DNA from: Bacillota bacterium | GTDB lineage: Bacteria > Bacillota > Clostridia > Christensenellales > Aristaeellaceae | Direction of reading: 5' to 3' | NCBI GenBank assembly: GCA_023425025.1 | Contig: JAFADG010000047.1 | Location: 1 to 64,000, forward strand | DNA: 64,000 bases | In this document: positions 48,740 to 57,440 of the stretch, in pieces | Position numbering within the stretch: the first letter of the stretch is position 1 | How the letters are laid out: each line of letters begins with the position of its first letter | Made by a program: the position numbers and the translations under genes | Notes under the pieces: model-generated | Databases searched by the model: none | Seen by the model: only the letters and a program-made list of their open reading frames with translations | Told to the model about the DNA's origin: nothing

Positions 48740-49741
48740 ATGCGGACTTGGAAAAGAATGTTTTGTTTTTTCGCGGCGTTTACGCTGCTTTTGGGTATCC
48801 TGCCCGCGGCCTTGGCGGCGGAGAAGGCGCTGTATACGGCAAAGACGTCCGGCAACTGTGTCATATGGGCGGAAGCTAACGATACATCAAAAAAAATGGG
48901 CAGCATCAGTAAAGGCGAAACCTTCGATGTTTATGAGGTTGGCCCCAAATATGTCAAAGCCGGCTATAAAGGGAAAACCGGCTATGTACTGCGTACCAAG
49001 ATTACAAGCGTAACGCCTGTCGATCCGGTGAACACGCCCCCCTACGGCGTGTTCAAGCATACCTACATCGCGGTGACGGCGGATGTGACGCCTGCATTGC
49101 TTGCCCCGCAGGCAGATGCGGCGGTGAAAGTCACCCTGCAGGCAGGCGCCAGGCTCAGCATTCTGGATATTGCCAACGGCTGGGCGCGGATTCCGTACTG
49201 GAAAGAATATGTCTATGTGGATACCAGGCTTTTAAGGGATTTGACGCCTGTAGCCCCGACGGATGTACCTATCAGCAGCGAGACGCCCATTGCGGCCTTT
49301 ACATCCTTCTACATCGTGGCCGATACAAAGGACAACATTGGGCGTATGGAAAACATACGTGTTGCCTGCGCACGGCTGAGCCGTGTGATGGCGCCCGGGG
49401 AAGGGCTGGATTTTAACGCGCAGGTGGGGCCCTACAAGCGGTCCCTTGGATACAAGCAGGCGCCTGTTTTGATTGAAGGCGGCGTCAGCCTGGGCTATGG
49501 CGGCGGAACATGCCAGGTATCCTCCACGTTTTATAACGCGCTGCTGCAGCTGCCGGGGATTACGGTTGTCTACCGCCGCCCCCATGGCCCCGGGGGCGCC
49601 AAGTACCTGCCCCACGGCGTAGACGCGGCGGTCGGTAGCGACAGCTTGAATCTGGTCATCAAAAACGACTATGATTTCCCCATCCGCATTGAAGCCAGCG
49701 CCCAGGACGGCGCGCTGTTCATGAGCATCTACAGGCAGTAA
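48740..49741 (+). CDS. Secreted SH3-VanW domain protein
   Basis: 333 residues. A signal peptide (about 1-26) precedes two SH3-like segments (about 30-90 and 105-170) and a VanW domain (about 195-330) with the motif GGVSLGYGGGTCQVSSTFYN. VanW domains are common in Gram-positive cell-surface proteins and are thought to act on or bind peptidoglycan; no activity is established for this one. AAAAGGAGA precedes ATG 48740. sfsA follows after 11 bases. Confidence 0.88.
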   Translation: MRTWKRMFCFFAAFTLLLGILPAALAAEKALYTAKTSGNCVIWAEANDTSKKMGSISKGETFDVYEVGPKYVKAGYKGKTGYVLRTKITSVTPVDPVNTPPYGVFKHTYIAVTADVTPALLAPQADAAVKVTLQAGARLSILDIANGWARIPYWKEYVYVDTRLLRDLTPVAPTDVPISSETPIAAFTSFYIVADTKDNIGRMENIRVACARLSRVMAPGEGLDFNAQVGPYKRSLGYKQAPVLIEGGVSLGYGGGTCQVSSTFYNALLQLPGITVVYRRPHGPGGAKYLPHGVDAAVGSDSLNLVIKNDYDFPIRIEASAQDGALFMSIYRQ

Positions 49742-49752
49742 GGCGGTATTTC

Positions 49753-50433
49753 ATGCGGTATGAATCTGTGATCATGGGCCGGTTTCAAAGCCGGCCCAAC
49801 CGTTTTATCGCCCATGTGCTGGTGGATGGCGAAATCATGGTCTGTCATGTAAAGAATACAGGCCGCTGCCGGGAGCTGTTTGTACCTGATGCCGCGGTGG
49901 TGCTTGCGCCAGGCATGAATCCTGCGCGCAAGACGCCCTGTGATGTGATTGCCGTCTACAAGGGGGACAAGCTCATCAACATCGACAGCCAGGCGCCCAA
50001 CCGGGTGTTTCTTGAGTGGGTTCAAAGGGGCGGCTTTTTACAGGGCGTGACCCTGATCCGGCCGGAATATTTGTACGGGCAATCCCGGCTGGATTTTTAT
50101 GTGGAAGCGGAAGGCAAACGCTGCCTGGTGGAAGTCAAAGGCGTAACGCTGGAGGAGAACGGCCGCGTCCGCTTTCCGGACGCCCCGACGGAGCGCGGGG
50201 CAAAGCACCTTCGGGAGCTTGCGGCAGCGGTCAACGCGGGCTATGAATGCTACGTCTGCTTCGTGATCCAAATGGAGGGGGTCTGCTCCTTTTCGCCCAA
50301 TGGCGCAACGGACCCGGCTTTTGCCAAAGCGCTTGGGCAGGCGGCAGACAGCGGCGTGCATGTGCTGGCGTACGACTGTCATGTGACGGAGGATTCGTTG
50401 CATATGGGCAACCCGGTACCCGTTGTATTGTAA
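49753..50433 (+). CDS. sfsA: SfsA family DNA/sugar-fermentation-linked protein
   Basis: 226 residues. The family hallmarks are FIAHVLVDGEIMVCHVKNTG, GRCRELFVPDAAVVLAP and LVEVKGVTLEENGRVRFPDA. The last resembles the nuclease-like PD-(D/E)XK segment of SfsA. E. coli SfsA binds DNA and affects maltose genes; the real biochemical role is unsettled. AGGCGGTATTTC gives only a weak site before ATG 49753. Confidence 0.93.
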   Translation: MRYESVIMGRFQSRPNRFIAHVLVDGEIMVCHVKNTGRCRELFVPDAAVVLAPGMNPARKTPCDVIAVYKGDKLINIDSQAPNRVFLEWVQRGGFLQGVTLIRPEYLYGQSRLDFYVEAEGKRCLVEVKGVTLEENGRVRFPDAPTERGAKHLRELAAAVNAGYECYVCFVIQMEGVCSFSPNGATDPAFAKALGQAADSGVHVLAYDCHVTEDSLHMGNPVPVVL

Positions 50434-50508
50434 CAGCTTTGACAGGAGTTGCCGTTGAAATTGACAGTGAATCTGTGATAGCATAGGTGCAGTAAAGGAG
50501 GTGTCTGC

Positions 50509-51474
50509 ATGGGCAGAAGGTTTTTATTGCTCACCCTGAGCCTGATGTTTGTGCTGACATGCACCCTGGCTGAGGAAGGGCAAAGCCCCTCTTCGCCGGC
50601 TGCAAATACAGCCGTACAGCAGGAAACGGCGGAAGCTGCCGCGGATGCGCAGACGAAGGAAGAACCGTCGTTTGTGGAGCTTTTGCTGTCTGTGGCCAGC
50701 GAGGAAATCGGCTATACCGAAAAGAAAAACGGATACACAAAATATGGTGACTGGTCCGGCGATCCATACGCCCAGTGGTGCGCGGAATTTCTGTGCTGGT
50801 CCGTGGATCAGACCGATCAGCGCTATGGTACGAATCTTTTGAAGGTACAGTATCCCTTATACAGCGGCAGCAATGTGGGCCGCGACTGGTTTATCGCCCG
50901 CGGCCGCTACATTGACAGAAAGGGAGCCATCGATAATTGGGGTCCCCAGTGGTTCCCGGGAAAACAGGCCCCCATGCTCAAAAACGAATACATTCCCCAG
51001 CCGGGAGATTGGATGTACTTCACCTGGCGGGGCGGCAGGGATACCGACCATGTGGCCATGGTGGAGTATACCGATGTGAATGAGGATGGACAAGTCGTCA
51101 TTCACACCATCGAGGGAAACAACCCCTCCAAGGTGGCCCGCGGCGAATACCTGCTGACGGACCCGACCATTTTGGGTTACGGCACAGTAAACGATGTGGC
51201 GGAAGTGACCATGCGTTCGGGCAACAAGGGGGAAAAGGTGAAGCAGCTGCAAAGCAGGCTCGCCCAGCTTTCTCTGATCGACCCAAAGGATGCCGACGGC
51301 GTATTCGGCGCGAAAACGATCAGCGCCCTGCGCACGTTCCAAACGGACTATATGCCGGGAAAAAGGGCAAACGGTATCGCGGATATGGAAACGCAGTTTG
51401 CCATACAGGAAGAAATTGAAAACAGGCTGGATGCCGATCCCGCCAATTGGCTGGTGGCCAGCGACGGCGGTTGA
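50509..51474 (+). CDS. Secreted CHAP-domain protein with peptidoglycan-binding domain
   Basis: 321 residues. A signal peptide (about 1-21) and an Ala/Gln/Glu-rich linker precede a CHAP-like NlpC/P60-type domain (about 50-225) with the catalytic Cys in YAQWCAEFLCW and His in TDHVAMVEY. A PG_binding_1 repeat (about 235-300, GNKGEKVKQLQSRLAQL and DGVFGAKTISALRTFQ) follows. It likely cleaves or binds cell-wall peptides outside the cell. AAAGGAGGTG precedes ATG 50509. Upstream promoter elements are weak. Confidence 0.88.
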   Translation: MGRRFLLLTLSLMFVLTCTLAEEGQSPSSPAANTAVQQETAEAAADAQTKEEPSFVELLLSVASEEIGYTEKKNGYTKYGDWSGDPYAQWCAEFLCWSVDQTDQRYGTNLLKVQYPLYSGSNVGRDWFIARGRYIDRKGAIDNWGPQWFPGKQAPMLKNEYIPQPGDWMYFTWRGGRDTDHVAMVEYTDVNEDGQVVIHTIEGNNPSKVARGEYLLTDPTILGYGTVNDVAEVTMRSGNKGEKVKQLQSRLAQLSLIDPKDADGVFGAKTISALRTFQTDYMPGKRANGIADMETQFAIQEEIENRLDADPANWLVASDGG

Positions 51475-51493
51475 AAAATGTGATAGAAGAAGA

Positions 51494-51548
51494 GGCTGTC
51501 CCAACGCGAAGAAAACGCTGCGGGACAGCCCCTTTTTTGTCAGTTTCT
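51494..51548 (+). terminator. Terminator after the CHAP gene
   Basis: GGCTGTCCC (51494-51502) with GGGACAGCC (51532-51540), inner AGCG-type pairing, then CCTTTTTT. It abuts the convergent aconitase stop. Confidence 0.85.
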
Positions 51549-53479
51549 TAAGCCCCGGTTTCCCTGGTATAGTTCAGCAGTCCGCCGGATAAAAGCATAC
51601 CCCGCTGGCGGGCGGAAAGAGGAAGCGTAACCTGAAATTCGATTCCCTTTGTTTCATTGACAAGGGTGAATGCTTCCGCTCCGCTTTCGAGCTGTTTTCT
51701 GGCATTGGGGAAAGTGATCACATCCCCCTGGCCGATTTTTTCATAATCGGCGGCATCCAAAAACGTCAGCGGCAAAATGCCGTTGTTAATGAGGTTATCC
51801 TTGTGGATGCGGGCAAAGGAGGCGGCGATAATGCCTTTTACCTTCAGGTACAGGGGCGCCAGGGCCGCGTGTTCCCGGCTGGAGCCCTGGCCGTAGTTCT
51901 GCCCGGCCACCAAAAAGCCGCCGCCCTGTGCCTTGGCCCGGGCCGGGAAATCGGCGTCCACGGGGGTCAGGCAATAGTCCGAAAGATAGGGAATGTTGCT
52001 GCGGTAGGGCAGCAGCTTGGCGTTGGAGGGCATGATGTGGTCGGTGGTAATGTTGTCCTCCATCTTTAAGAGCACCGGCCCCGACAAGGTTTGCGCCAGG
52101 GGAACATTCACGGGGAAGGGGTGGATGTTGGGGCCGCGGACCACGTGAGCCGTATCCTCTTTTCCAGCTTCAACGGGAGGCAGTATCAAATTGTCGTTGA
52201 TCATAAACGCTTCCGGCGTGGGGATATCCAGGCTGGCTTCCAGGGTTCTGGGGTCGGTCAGCACACCGGTGACGGCGGTGGCCGCCGCCACCTCGCAGCT
52301 TGTCAAATACACCTTGGCGCTTTTTGTTCCGGAGCGGGCATAGAAATTGCGGTTGTTGGTGCGCACGCTGACGGCGTCGCTGGAAGGGCTTTGGCCCATG
52401 CCAATGCAGGGGCCGCAGGCGCACTCCAGTATGCGGGCGCCGGCGGCGATCAGGTCAGCCAGCGCGCCGTTTTGCGCCAGCATATGGAGTACTTGCTTGC
52501 TGCCGGGGGAAATGACCAACGACACGTCCGGGTGCACGGTTTTACCTTTCAGTATGGCGGCAACACGCATCATATCCAGGTAGCTGGAATTGGTGCAGGA
52601 GCCGATGCAGACTTGGTCCACCCTGATGGGGCCGATCTCGCGGATCTTGGCCACGTTGTCGGGCATATGGGGCTGTGCGGCCAGGGGCTCCAATTGATAA
52701 AGATCGATGATCAGCGTTTCCTCATACGCGGCGTCTTTATCGGCGGACAGGGGGAGATACTCCTGCTCCCGGCCCTGGGCTTTCAAAAAAGCCTTAGTCA
52801 CCTCGTCGCTTGGGAAAATGGAAGTGGTTGCGCCCAGTTCCGCGCCCATGTTGGCGATGGTGGCGCGCTCCGGCACGGAAAGGGTTTTTACGCCCTCGCC
52901 CGTGTATTCCATCACCCGGCCTACACCGCCCTTGACGGATAAGCGGCGCAGCACTTCCAGTATGATGTCCTTGGCGGCCACAAAGGGCCGCAGGGAGCCT
53001 GCCAACTGCACATTCACCACCTTGGGGCAATGCAGGTGGTACGCGCCGCCGCCCATGGCCACCGCCACGTCCAGGCCGCCCGCGCCGATGGCGAGCATGC
53101 CCATGCCGCCGCAGGTGGGGGTGTGGCTGTCGCTGCCCAGCAGCGTCTGGCCGGGGATGGAGAAACGCTCCAGATGCACCTGGTGACAGATGCCGTTGCC
53201 GGGCTTGGAGCAGTATATGCCATGCTTTTTTGCCACGGTCTGTATGTATTTGTGATCATCGGCGTTTTCAAAGCCGGTTTGCAGCGTGTTATGGTCGATA
53301 TACGCCACGGATTTTTTGGTGCGCACCCGTTTTACGCCCATGGCCTCGAACTGCAGGTACGCCATTGTGCCTGTGGAATCCTGGGTGAGCGTCTGGTCGA
53401 TTTTGATAGCGATCTCTCCGCCCGGCACAAGCTCGCCGGATACAAGGTGATCCGCCAGGATTTTCTGGGTCAGGTTCAT
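51548..53479 (-). CDS. acnA: Aconitate hydratase
   Basis: 643 residues, the compact bacterial aconitase form. The 4Fe-4S cysteines are in IGSCTNSS and CACGPCIG, substrate-site residues in LLGSDSHTPTCGGMGMLAIG, and the swivel domain in QNYGQGSSREHAALAPLYL. ATG 53479 has GGAGGG 5-6 bases upstream; the frame to 53545 lacks a site. No other TCA-cycle gene is adjacent. The paralogous isopropylmalate isomerase is less likely because large and small domains are in one chain. Confidence 0.94.
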   Translation of the reverse strand: MNLTQKILADHLVSGELVPGGEIAIKIDQTLTQDSTGTMAYLQFEAMGVKRVRTKKSVAYIDHNTLQTGFENADDHKYIQTVAKKHGIYCSKPGNGICHQVHLERFSIPGQTLLGSDSHTPTCGGMGMLAIGAGGLDVAVAMGGGAYHLHCPKVVNVQLAGSLRPFVAAKDIILEVLRRLSVKGGVGRVMEYTGEGVKTLSVPERATIANMGAELGATTSIFPSDEVTKAFLKAQGREQEYLPLSADKDAAYEETLIIDLYQLEPLAAQPHMPDNVAKIREIGPIRVDQVCIGSCTNSSYLDMMRVAAILKGKTVHPDVSLVISPGSKQVLHMLAQNGALADLIAAGARILECACGPCIGMGQSPSSDAVSVRTNNRNFYARSGTKSAKVYLTSCEVAAATAVTGVLTDPRTLEASLDIPTPEAFMINDNLILPPVEAGKEDTAHVVRGPNIHPFPVNVPLAQTLSGPVLLKMEDNITTDHIMPSNAKLLPYRSNIPYLSDYCLTPVDADFPARAKAQGGGFLVAGQNYGQGSSREHAALAPLYLKVKGIIAASFARIHKDNLINNGILPLTFLDAADYEKIGQGDVITFPNARKQLESGAEAFTLVNETKGIEFQVTLPLSARQRGMLLSGGLLNYTRETGA

Positions 53480-53534
53480 AATGCCCTCCATTGCGCATTC
53501 TGAATGTTTTTTGGATACAAAAAGGAATGGTTGC

Positions 53535-53564
53535 AGTATACGCAAAGCAAGGCCCCCGTGTCAA
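53535..53564 (-). promoter_or_regulatory. Aconitase promoter
   Basis: On the minus strand TTGACA (53564-53559), 18-bp spacer, TATACT (53540-53535). Confidence 0.8.
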
Positions 53565-53629
53565 GGCGTGTACGTCAAAAATGCAGGAAAGAAACATGGA
53601 AAATGCAGGGAGGAATGCGTTTCCTCCTG

Positions 53630-53658
53630 TTGCGAAATGACCGGCCGGCATGTATACT
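53630..53658 (+). promoter_or_regulatory. Promoter of the YczE-like gene
   Basis: TTGCGA (53630-53635), 17-bp spacer, TATACT (53653-53658). The leader of about 115 bases contains an 18-codon frame (from ATG 53726) whose TGA overlaps the ATG of the next gene; it may couple translation. Confidence 0.7.
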
Positions 53659-53781
53659 GTATGGGTATTTGTCTTTTCCTGCAAGGCTTCCATCCGGAGC
53701 GCACAGAAACGAAGCCATGCGCTTTAAGGTCGGGGAAAGCATGGGCATCTGCACTTTAATGAAAGAAAAGGGACCGTACTG

Positions 53782-54432
53782 ATGCAAAAACCAACGCCCA
53801 GGGATCTGTTCGGGTATGTAGTAGGTATCCTGATGGTGGCCTTCGGCATGGCCCTGTACGCCAAAAGCGCCATGGGGACCGCCGTTATCTCTTCCCTCGC
53901 CTATGTGCTCAGCGGCAAGTTGACCCTGTTCAGCTTCGGTGTCTGGACCTATTTGGTTCAGGGGCTGGTGGTGCTGGCCATGATCGTCATCATCCGCAGG
54001 GTTCAGGCGGATTACCTGTTTTCCTTTGCTTCCTCCGTCATGGCTGGGTATCTGATCGACTTCTTTTTGTACTGCTTACAGGATGTTCCGGTGCAGGCGC
54101 TGCATATGCGCGTATTTTTGTATGCTGCCGCCTATGTGATTTTGACCGTTGGCGTCGGTGCGCTGATGCTGACAAGGCTGCCCATACCGCCCTTTGACCT
54201 TTTCCTGCGGGAGGTCAGCCGGCACAAGAACATCAGCATCCAAACGGTCAAGCTGCGGTTGGATATGATCGTTTTGTCCATCGGCCTTGTTTTGTCGCTT
54301 GTGATGTATGGCGGCCTGGAAGGCATTGGCATCGGCACCTTTGTGGCGGCTCTCACCAACGGGCCGACCATACAGTGGATGCACAGGCGATGGGTACGCA
54401 TTTTGGAAACCGTACCCGCATTGCGAGCATAA
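53782..54432 (+). CDS. YczE/YitT-like membrane protein
   Basis: 216 residues, five or six hydrophobic segments. The opening FGYVVGILMVAFGMALYAKS and the middle TRLPIPPFDLFLREVSR resemble the YczE/YyaS/YitT group of Firmicutes membrane proteins. Substrate and role are unknown. The ATG at 53782 has only AAAGGGACC upstream, and it overlaps the stop of an 18-codon leader frame by one base. Confidence 0.78.
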   Translation: MQKPTPRDLFGYVVGILMVAFGMALYAKSAMGTAVISSLAYVLSGKLTLFSFGVWTYLVQGLVVLAMIVIIRRVQADYLFSFASSVMAGYLIDFFLYCLQDVPVQALHMRVFLYAAAYVILTVGVGALMLTRLPIPPFDLFLREVSRHKNISIQTVKLRLDMIVLSIGLVLSLVMYGGLEGIGIGTFVAALTNGPTIQWMHRRWVRILETVPALRA

Positions 54433-54442
54433 ACACGAATGC

Positions 54443-55810
54443 CTAAAACGCATCCGGCAGCGGATAATCGTGCAAATACTCCTCCATCAGCCCGCATTCG
54501 TCGATGAGCTTGAACAGCGTATACCGGGTGCGGTAATCCTTGGCGGAGTGCATGGATACGTTCAAAAGCGGTTCATCCACATGAAGCTCCGCAGGCGTCA
54601 TCGGCGCGCCCAGCGTCTTCATGGCGCCTTGTATCTTTTCAAGAGGCGGCAGGGCGTAAATGACCTCCCGTATTTGCGCAAAATGCCCGCGGGCTGCTTC
54701 GATTCTGCGCAGCTGCTCCTCCCAGGTCAAAAAGTCGCCCGGGTTATCTTTGATGATAGCGTTTGCGGCTTCCTCCCCATAGGCGAAGCGGAGCCATCTG
54801 ATCCGCTCTTCCCGGCTTATACGCCGGGATTTTATTTTCTCAAGGTCCAGCCGGCCTAGGTCTTCTTTTGCAAAGCGCAGGAACAGGGGCCAGCATAAAA
54901 GCGTGGCCACGCCCACCGACGCGCCGTGGGCCGGGGGATGGCTGCCCCGCTGCAATTGCATCATTTCCCAATAGTGGGCAATGTTGTGCTCCACCGAGGC
55001 CACGGCCCTGGTATGGCCCACAATCATGATGGTCACGCCGGCCAGGAGCAGGGCCTCGATCAGTATGCGGATGCCCTTTTCCGTCCGCCGCGAAATTTCA
55101 TCCGCATTTTCCAGCAGATTGTTCACCGCGTCCAGCACGATTTGGCCGCATACGGGGCAGTAGGCTTCGCCGTTGATGATACTGCCGATCATCCAGTCCG
55201 CCTTGGCAATGAACTTTCCCAGCACATCGCCCACGCCGGACTGTACCATGGAAAGGGGGGCGGTGCGCAATATGTCAATATCGCAGACGATGATCTCCGG
55301 GCAGACCCCGGCCCTGTGGATCTTGACGCCCCGAAGCAGCAGCGGCGCCACCACCGAGGTGTATCCGTCCATGGATGGGGCGGTGCCCACGCACACAAAA
55401 GGCAGTTTTGTCCTGGTGGCATTCACCCGCACCGTATCGGTGATGGAGCCGGAACCTACGCTTACAAGGAACTGGGTTTCCGGCTGAATGGACAAAAGCA
55501 CCTCGCCGCAGGCCCGTTCATCCGGATCCATGGCGTGCTCTCTTTTGATTATGCAGGGGATCACGGAAAAGCCCGCTTCCGTCAGCGCCCGCTCCACATC
55601 CCGCCCGGCGATTTCGTAGGTGATATTGTCGGCCGCCAGCACGCAATGGGTGCCAAGGCTCCGGGCGCGGATATATTCGGGGATGTTTTGCACAAGGCCG
55701 TTTCCCACATAAATATCCTGAGCGGGCATGTGGTGCTCCAAAGGACAGCCGCAGGTGAGGCCGGTCAGATGAAGCTTGTGTGATGCGTCGTATCCGATAG
55801 TCACAGGCAT
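54443..55810 (-). CDS. sn-glycerol-1-phosphate dehydrogenase (AraM-like)
   Basis: 455 residues, iron/zinc-containing dehydrogenase fold. The NAD-binding GSGSITDTVR and TAPSMDGYTSVVAPLLLRG segments, and metal ligands in GVGDVLGKFIAKAD (Asp), EHNIAHYW (His) and PAHGASVGV (His), are present. Archaeal EgsA and Bacillus AraM convert DHAP to sn-glycerol 1-phosphate. It is longer than AraM (about 390) because of extra C-terminal sequence. CAAGGAGATACATCT precedes ATG 55810. Convergent with the YczE-like gene. Confidence 0.88.
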   Translation of the reverse strand: MPVTIGYDASHKLHLTGLTCGCPLEHHMPAQDIYVGNGLVQNIPEYIRARSLGTHCVLAADNITYEIAGRDVERALTEAGFSVIPCIIKREHAMDPDERACGEVLLSIQPETQFLVSVGSGSITDTVRVNATRTKLPFVCVGTAPSMDGYTSVVAPLLLRGVKIHRAGVCPEIIVCDIDILRTAPLSMVQSGVGDVLGKFIAKADWMIGSIINGEAYCPVCGQIVLDAVNNLLENADEISRRTEKGIRILIEALLLAGVTIMIVGHTRAVASVEHNIAHYWEMMQLQRGSHPPAHGASVGVATLLCWPLFLRFAKEDLGRLDLEKIKSRRISREERIRWLRFAYGEEAANAIIKDNPGDFLTWEEQLRRIEAARGHFAQIREVIYALPPLEKIQGAMKTLGAPMTPAELHVDEPLLNVSMHSAKDYRTRYTLFKLIDECGLMEEYLHDYPLPDAF

Positions 55811-56054
55811 AGATGTATCTCCTTGTTGAACGGATCATGGATTGGTTTTTAGCGCAAGGATTGGATGCTTGTTCATTCGCCCAGGGGCAGGCAGATTCCT
55901 GCCCCGAGGAAGGAGAATCAACACGCCGTGCCGTTTGAGGCGCCTGGTTGCTTTATGCATCCAGGGCCGCATGCGGGGAACAAAACACAAAACAGAACGG
56001 CGCGAATAGTATGAAGCGGAGGGGGTCTCCAAATATATGTAAGGTGATGTCTTT
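55811..56054 (+). other. Gap between the dehydrogenase and the DUF4489-like gene
   Basis: No gene is supported. There are some short GC hairpins (for example around 55880-55910) but no clear promoter for the plus-strand gene. Confidence 0.4.
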
Positions 56055-56609
56055 ATGATCGCAGATAAATGCAACGGGTACTACCCCGCTATGGGATACG
56101 ACAACAACGGCTACACGGAATCCTGCACCGATATGGTGGCCCAAGGCGATGCGTACGGAAAGTGGCAAAAGCCAGTCTGTGACCGGCAGGTCGCCCTGAA
56201 CGCTTCCTCAGGCGGTGCCGGCCCCCTGCCCATTGTTACCACGCTGCTGTCCAGCCCAATCAGTGTGGTATCCACTGCCATTGATACAGCAGAAATGGGC
56301 AATACAAATAACCTGCTGACCTTCACCAGTAACATCAGCCTGCCCCTTGGAATTTCTGTGACGCTGAACTTCCAGGTCCAGCGCGTATACAACAACGGTT
56401 CTCCCCTGAACATTGGCAGCACCTATACCTTCTCGACTACGGTAGTCGTTTTGGAATCCGAGGCCTTCAGCTTCCAATACTTTGATGCAAACGTTCCGGA
56501 GGGTTATTACACGTATTCGGTGAACCTGTCGACCAACTCCATCATCGACGTTACGCCGGGCGCAACCATCAACAACGCCGTATTGAGCGTGCTGGCTGTT
56601 GCGGTTTAA
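56055..56609 (+). CDS. DUF4489-like beta-rich protein
   Basis: 184 residues. After a polar Tyr/Asn-rich N-terminus comes a beta-rich domain (about 55-184) with LLTFTSNISLPLGISVTLNF and a GSTYTFSTTVVVLESEAFSF stretch. This recalls the Clostridia family DUF4489, recognised by pattern memory. That family usually has a Cys-rich motif after the SFxF segment; here the place reads YFDANVPEGYYTYSV with no Cys. AAGGTGATG lies 6-8 bases before ATG 56055. No signal peptide. Confidence 0.6.
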   Translation: MIADKCNGYYPAMGYDNNGYTESCTDMVAQGDAYGKWQKPVCDRQVALNASSGGAGPLPIVTTLLSSPISVVSTAIDTAEMGNTNNLLTFTSNISLPLGISVTLNFQVQRVYNNGSPLNIGSTYTFSTTVVVLESEAFSFQYFDANVPEGYYTYSVNLSTNSIIDVTPGATINNAVLSVLAVAV

Positions 56610-56649
56610 TATCACCGGACATGAGGCTGGGGAAAAACCAAAAAGCAGC

Positions 56650-56674
56650 AGGGACAGCCCAAACGGCTGTCCCT
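56650..56674 (-). terminator. Terminator after the VOC gene
   Basis: AGGGACAGCC/GGCTGTCCCT (56650-56659 with 56665-56674); on the minus strand it is followed by GCTGCTTTTTGGTTTTT. Confidence 0.8.
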
Positions 56675-56700
56675 GTCTATGCCACGGCAGATATTGCGGC

Positions 56701-57201
56701 TTACGCCTCATACACCTTGCGCAATTCGTTTACATCCAGCTTTTTCATTTGCAGCATGGCTTCCATCAGCAGCTCGGCTTTTTCCCCCTCGGCTTTTTCC
56801 ATCAAATCATTGAATTCAACGGGTATGACCTGCCAGGATACGCCAAACTTGTCCTTGAGCCAGCCGCACTGCTGCGCGTCGGGGTCTCCGCCGGCTGACA
56901 GCTTGTCCCAGTAGTAATCGGCTTCCTCCTGGGTATCGCAGTTGACAATGAAGGAGACCGCCTCGCTGAACTGAAATACGGGGCCGCCGTTGAGCGCCAG
57001 AAAATCCTGCCCGTCCAGTGTAAACGCCACGGTCATCACCGTGCCTTCCTCCATGCCGTGTATCTCGTGGCCGGCTTTGCCGTAGCGCATGATGCTGCCA
57101 ATGGCGGAACTTGGGAAAATGGAGGTATAGTAGCGGGCCGCTTCCTCGGCGCGTGTATCGAACCAAAGGTTGGGAACAATTCTTGCGATTTTGCTTGCCA
57201 T
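56701..57201 (-). CDS. VOC family protein (PhnB-like)
   Basis: 166 residues. It opens IARIVPNLWFDTRAEEAARY and contains GTVMTVAFTLDGQDFLALNG and QQCGWLKDKFGVSWQVIP. This is the pattern of the PhnB/3-demethylubiquinone-methyltransferase-like branch of the vicinal oxygen chelate superfamily. The activity is unknown. AGGAGCAGTAAAA precedes ATG 57201. A terminator follows, so it is probably monocistronic. Confidence 0.9.
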   Translation of the reverse strand: MASKIARIVPNLWFDTRAEEAARYYTSIFPSSAIGSIMRYGKAGHEIHGMEEGTVMTVAFTLDGQDFLALNGGPVFQFSEAVSFIVNCDTQEEADYYWDKLSAGGDPDAQQCGWLKDKFGVSWQVIPVEFNDLMEKAEGEKAELLMEAMLQMKKLDVNELRKVYEA

Positions 57202-57440
57202 TTTTACTGCTCCTTTTCATGCCTGCCCTTGGACAGGCATGCGTGCTTGAAACGAAAGCCTTCTCCCTTTATTTATACCACAGCGAAGGCGGGATAAAAC
57301 AAAAGGGGACGGAAGAAGGGACCTTCCTCCATAAAGGAGCAGGCGGGAACTGTTTGGCGGGAAAGGAATTCGTAAAGCATCATCGAATGTATGTGCAGAT
57401 GCGGCGGCAATTTAAGGCCTGCCGGGATGGAGGCATTGTC

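Noticed and set aside
51548..53479. Isopropylmalate isomerase large subunit
   Set aside because: The swivel domain is part of the same chain and the length fits aconitase; no leuD or leuB gene is adjacent.
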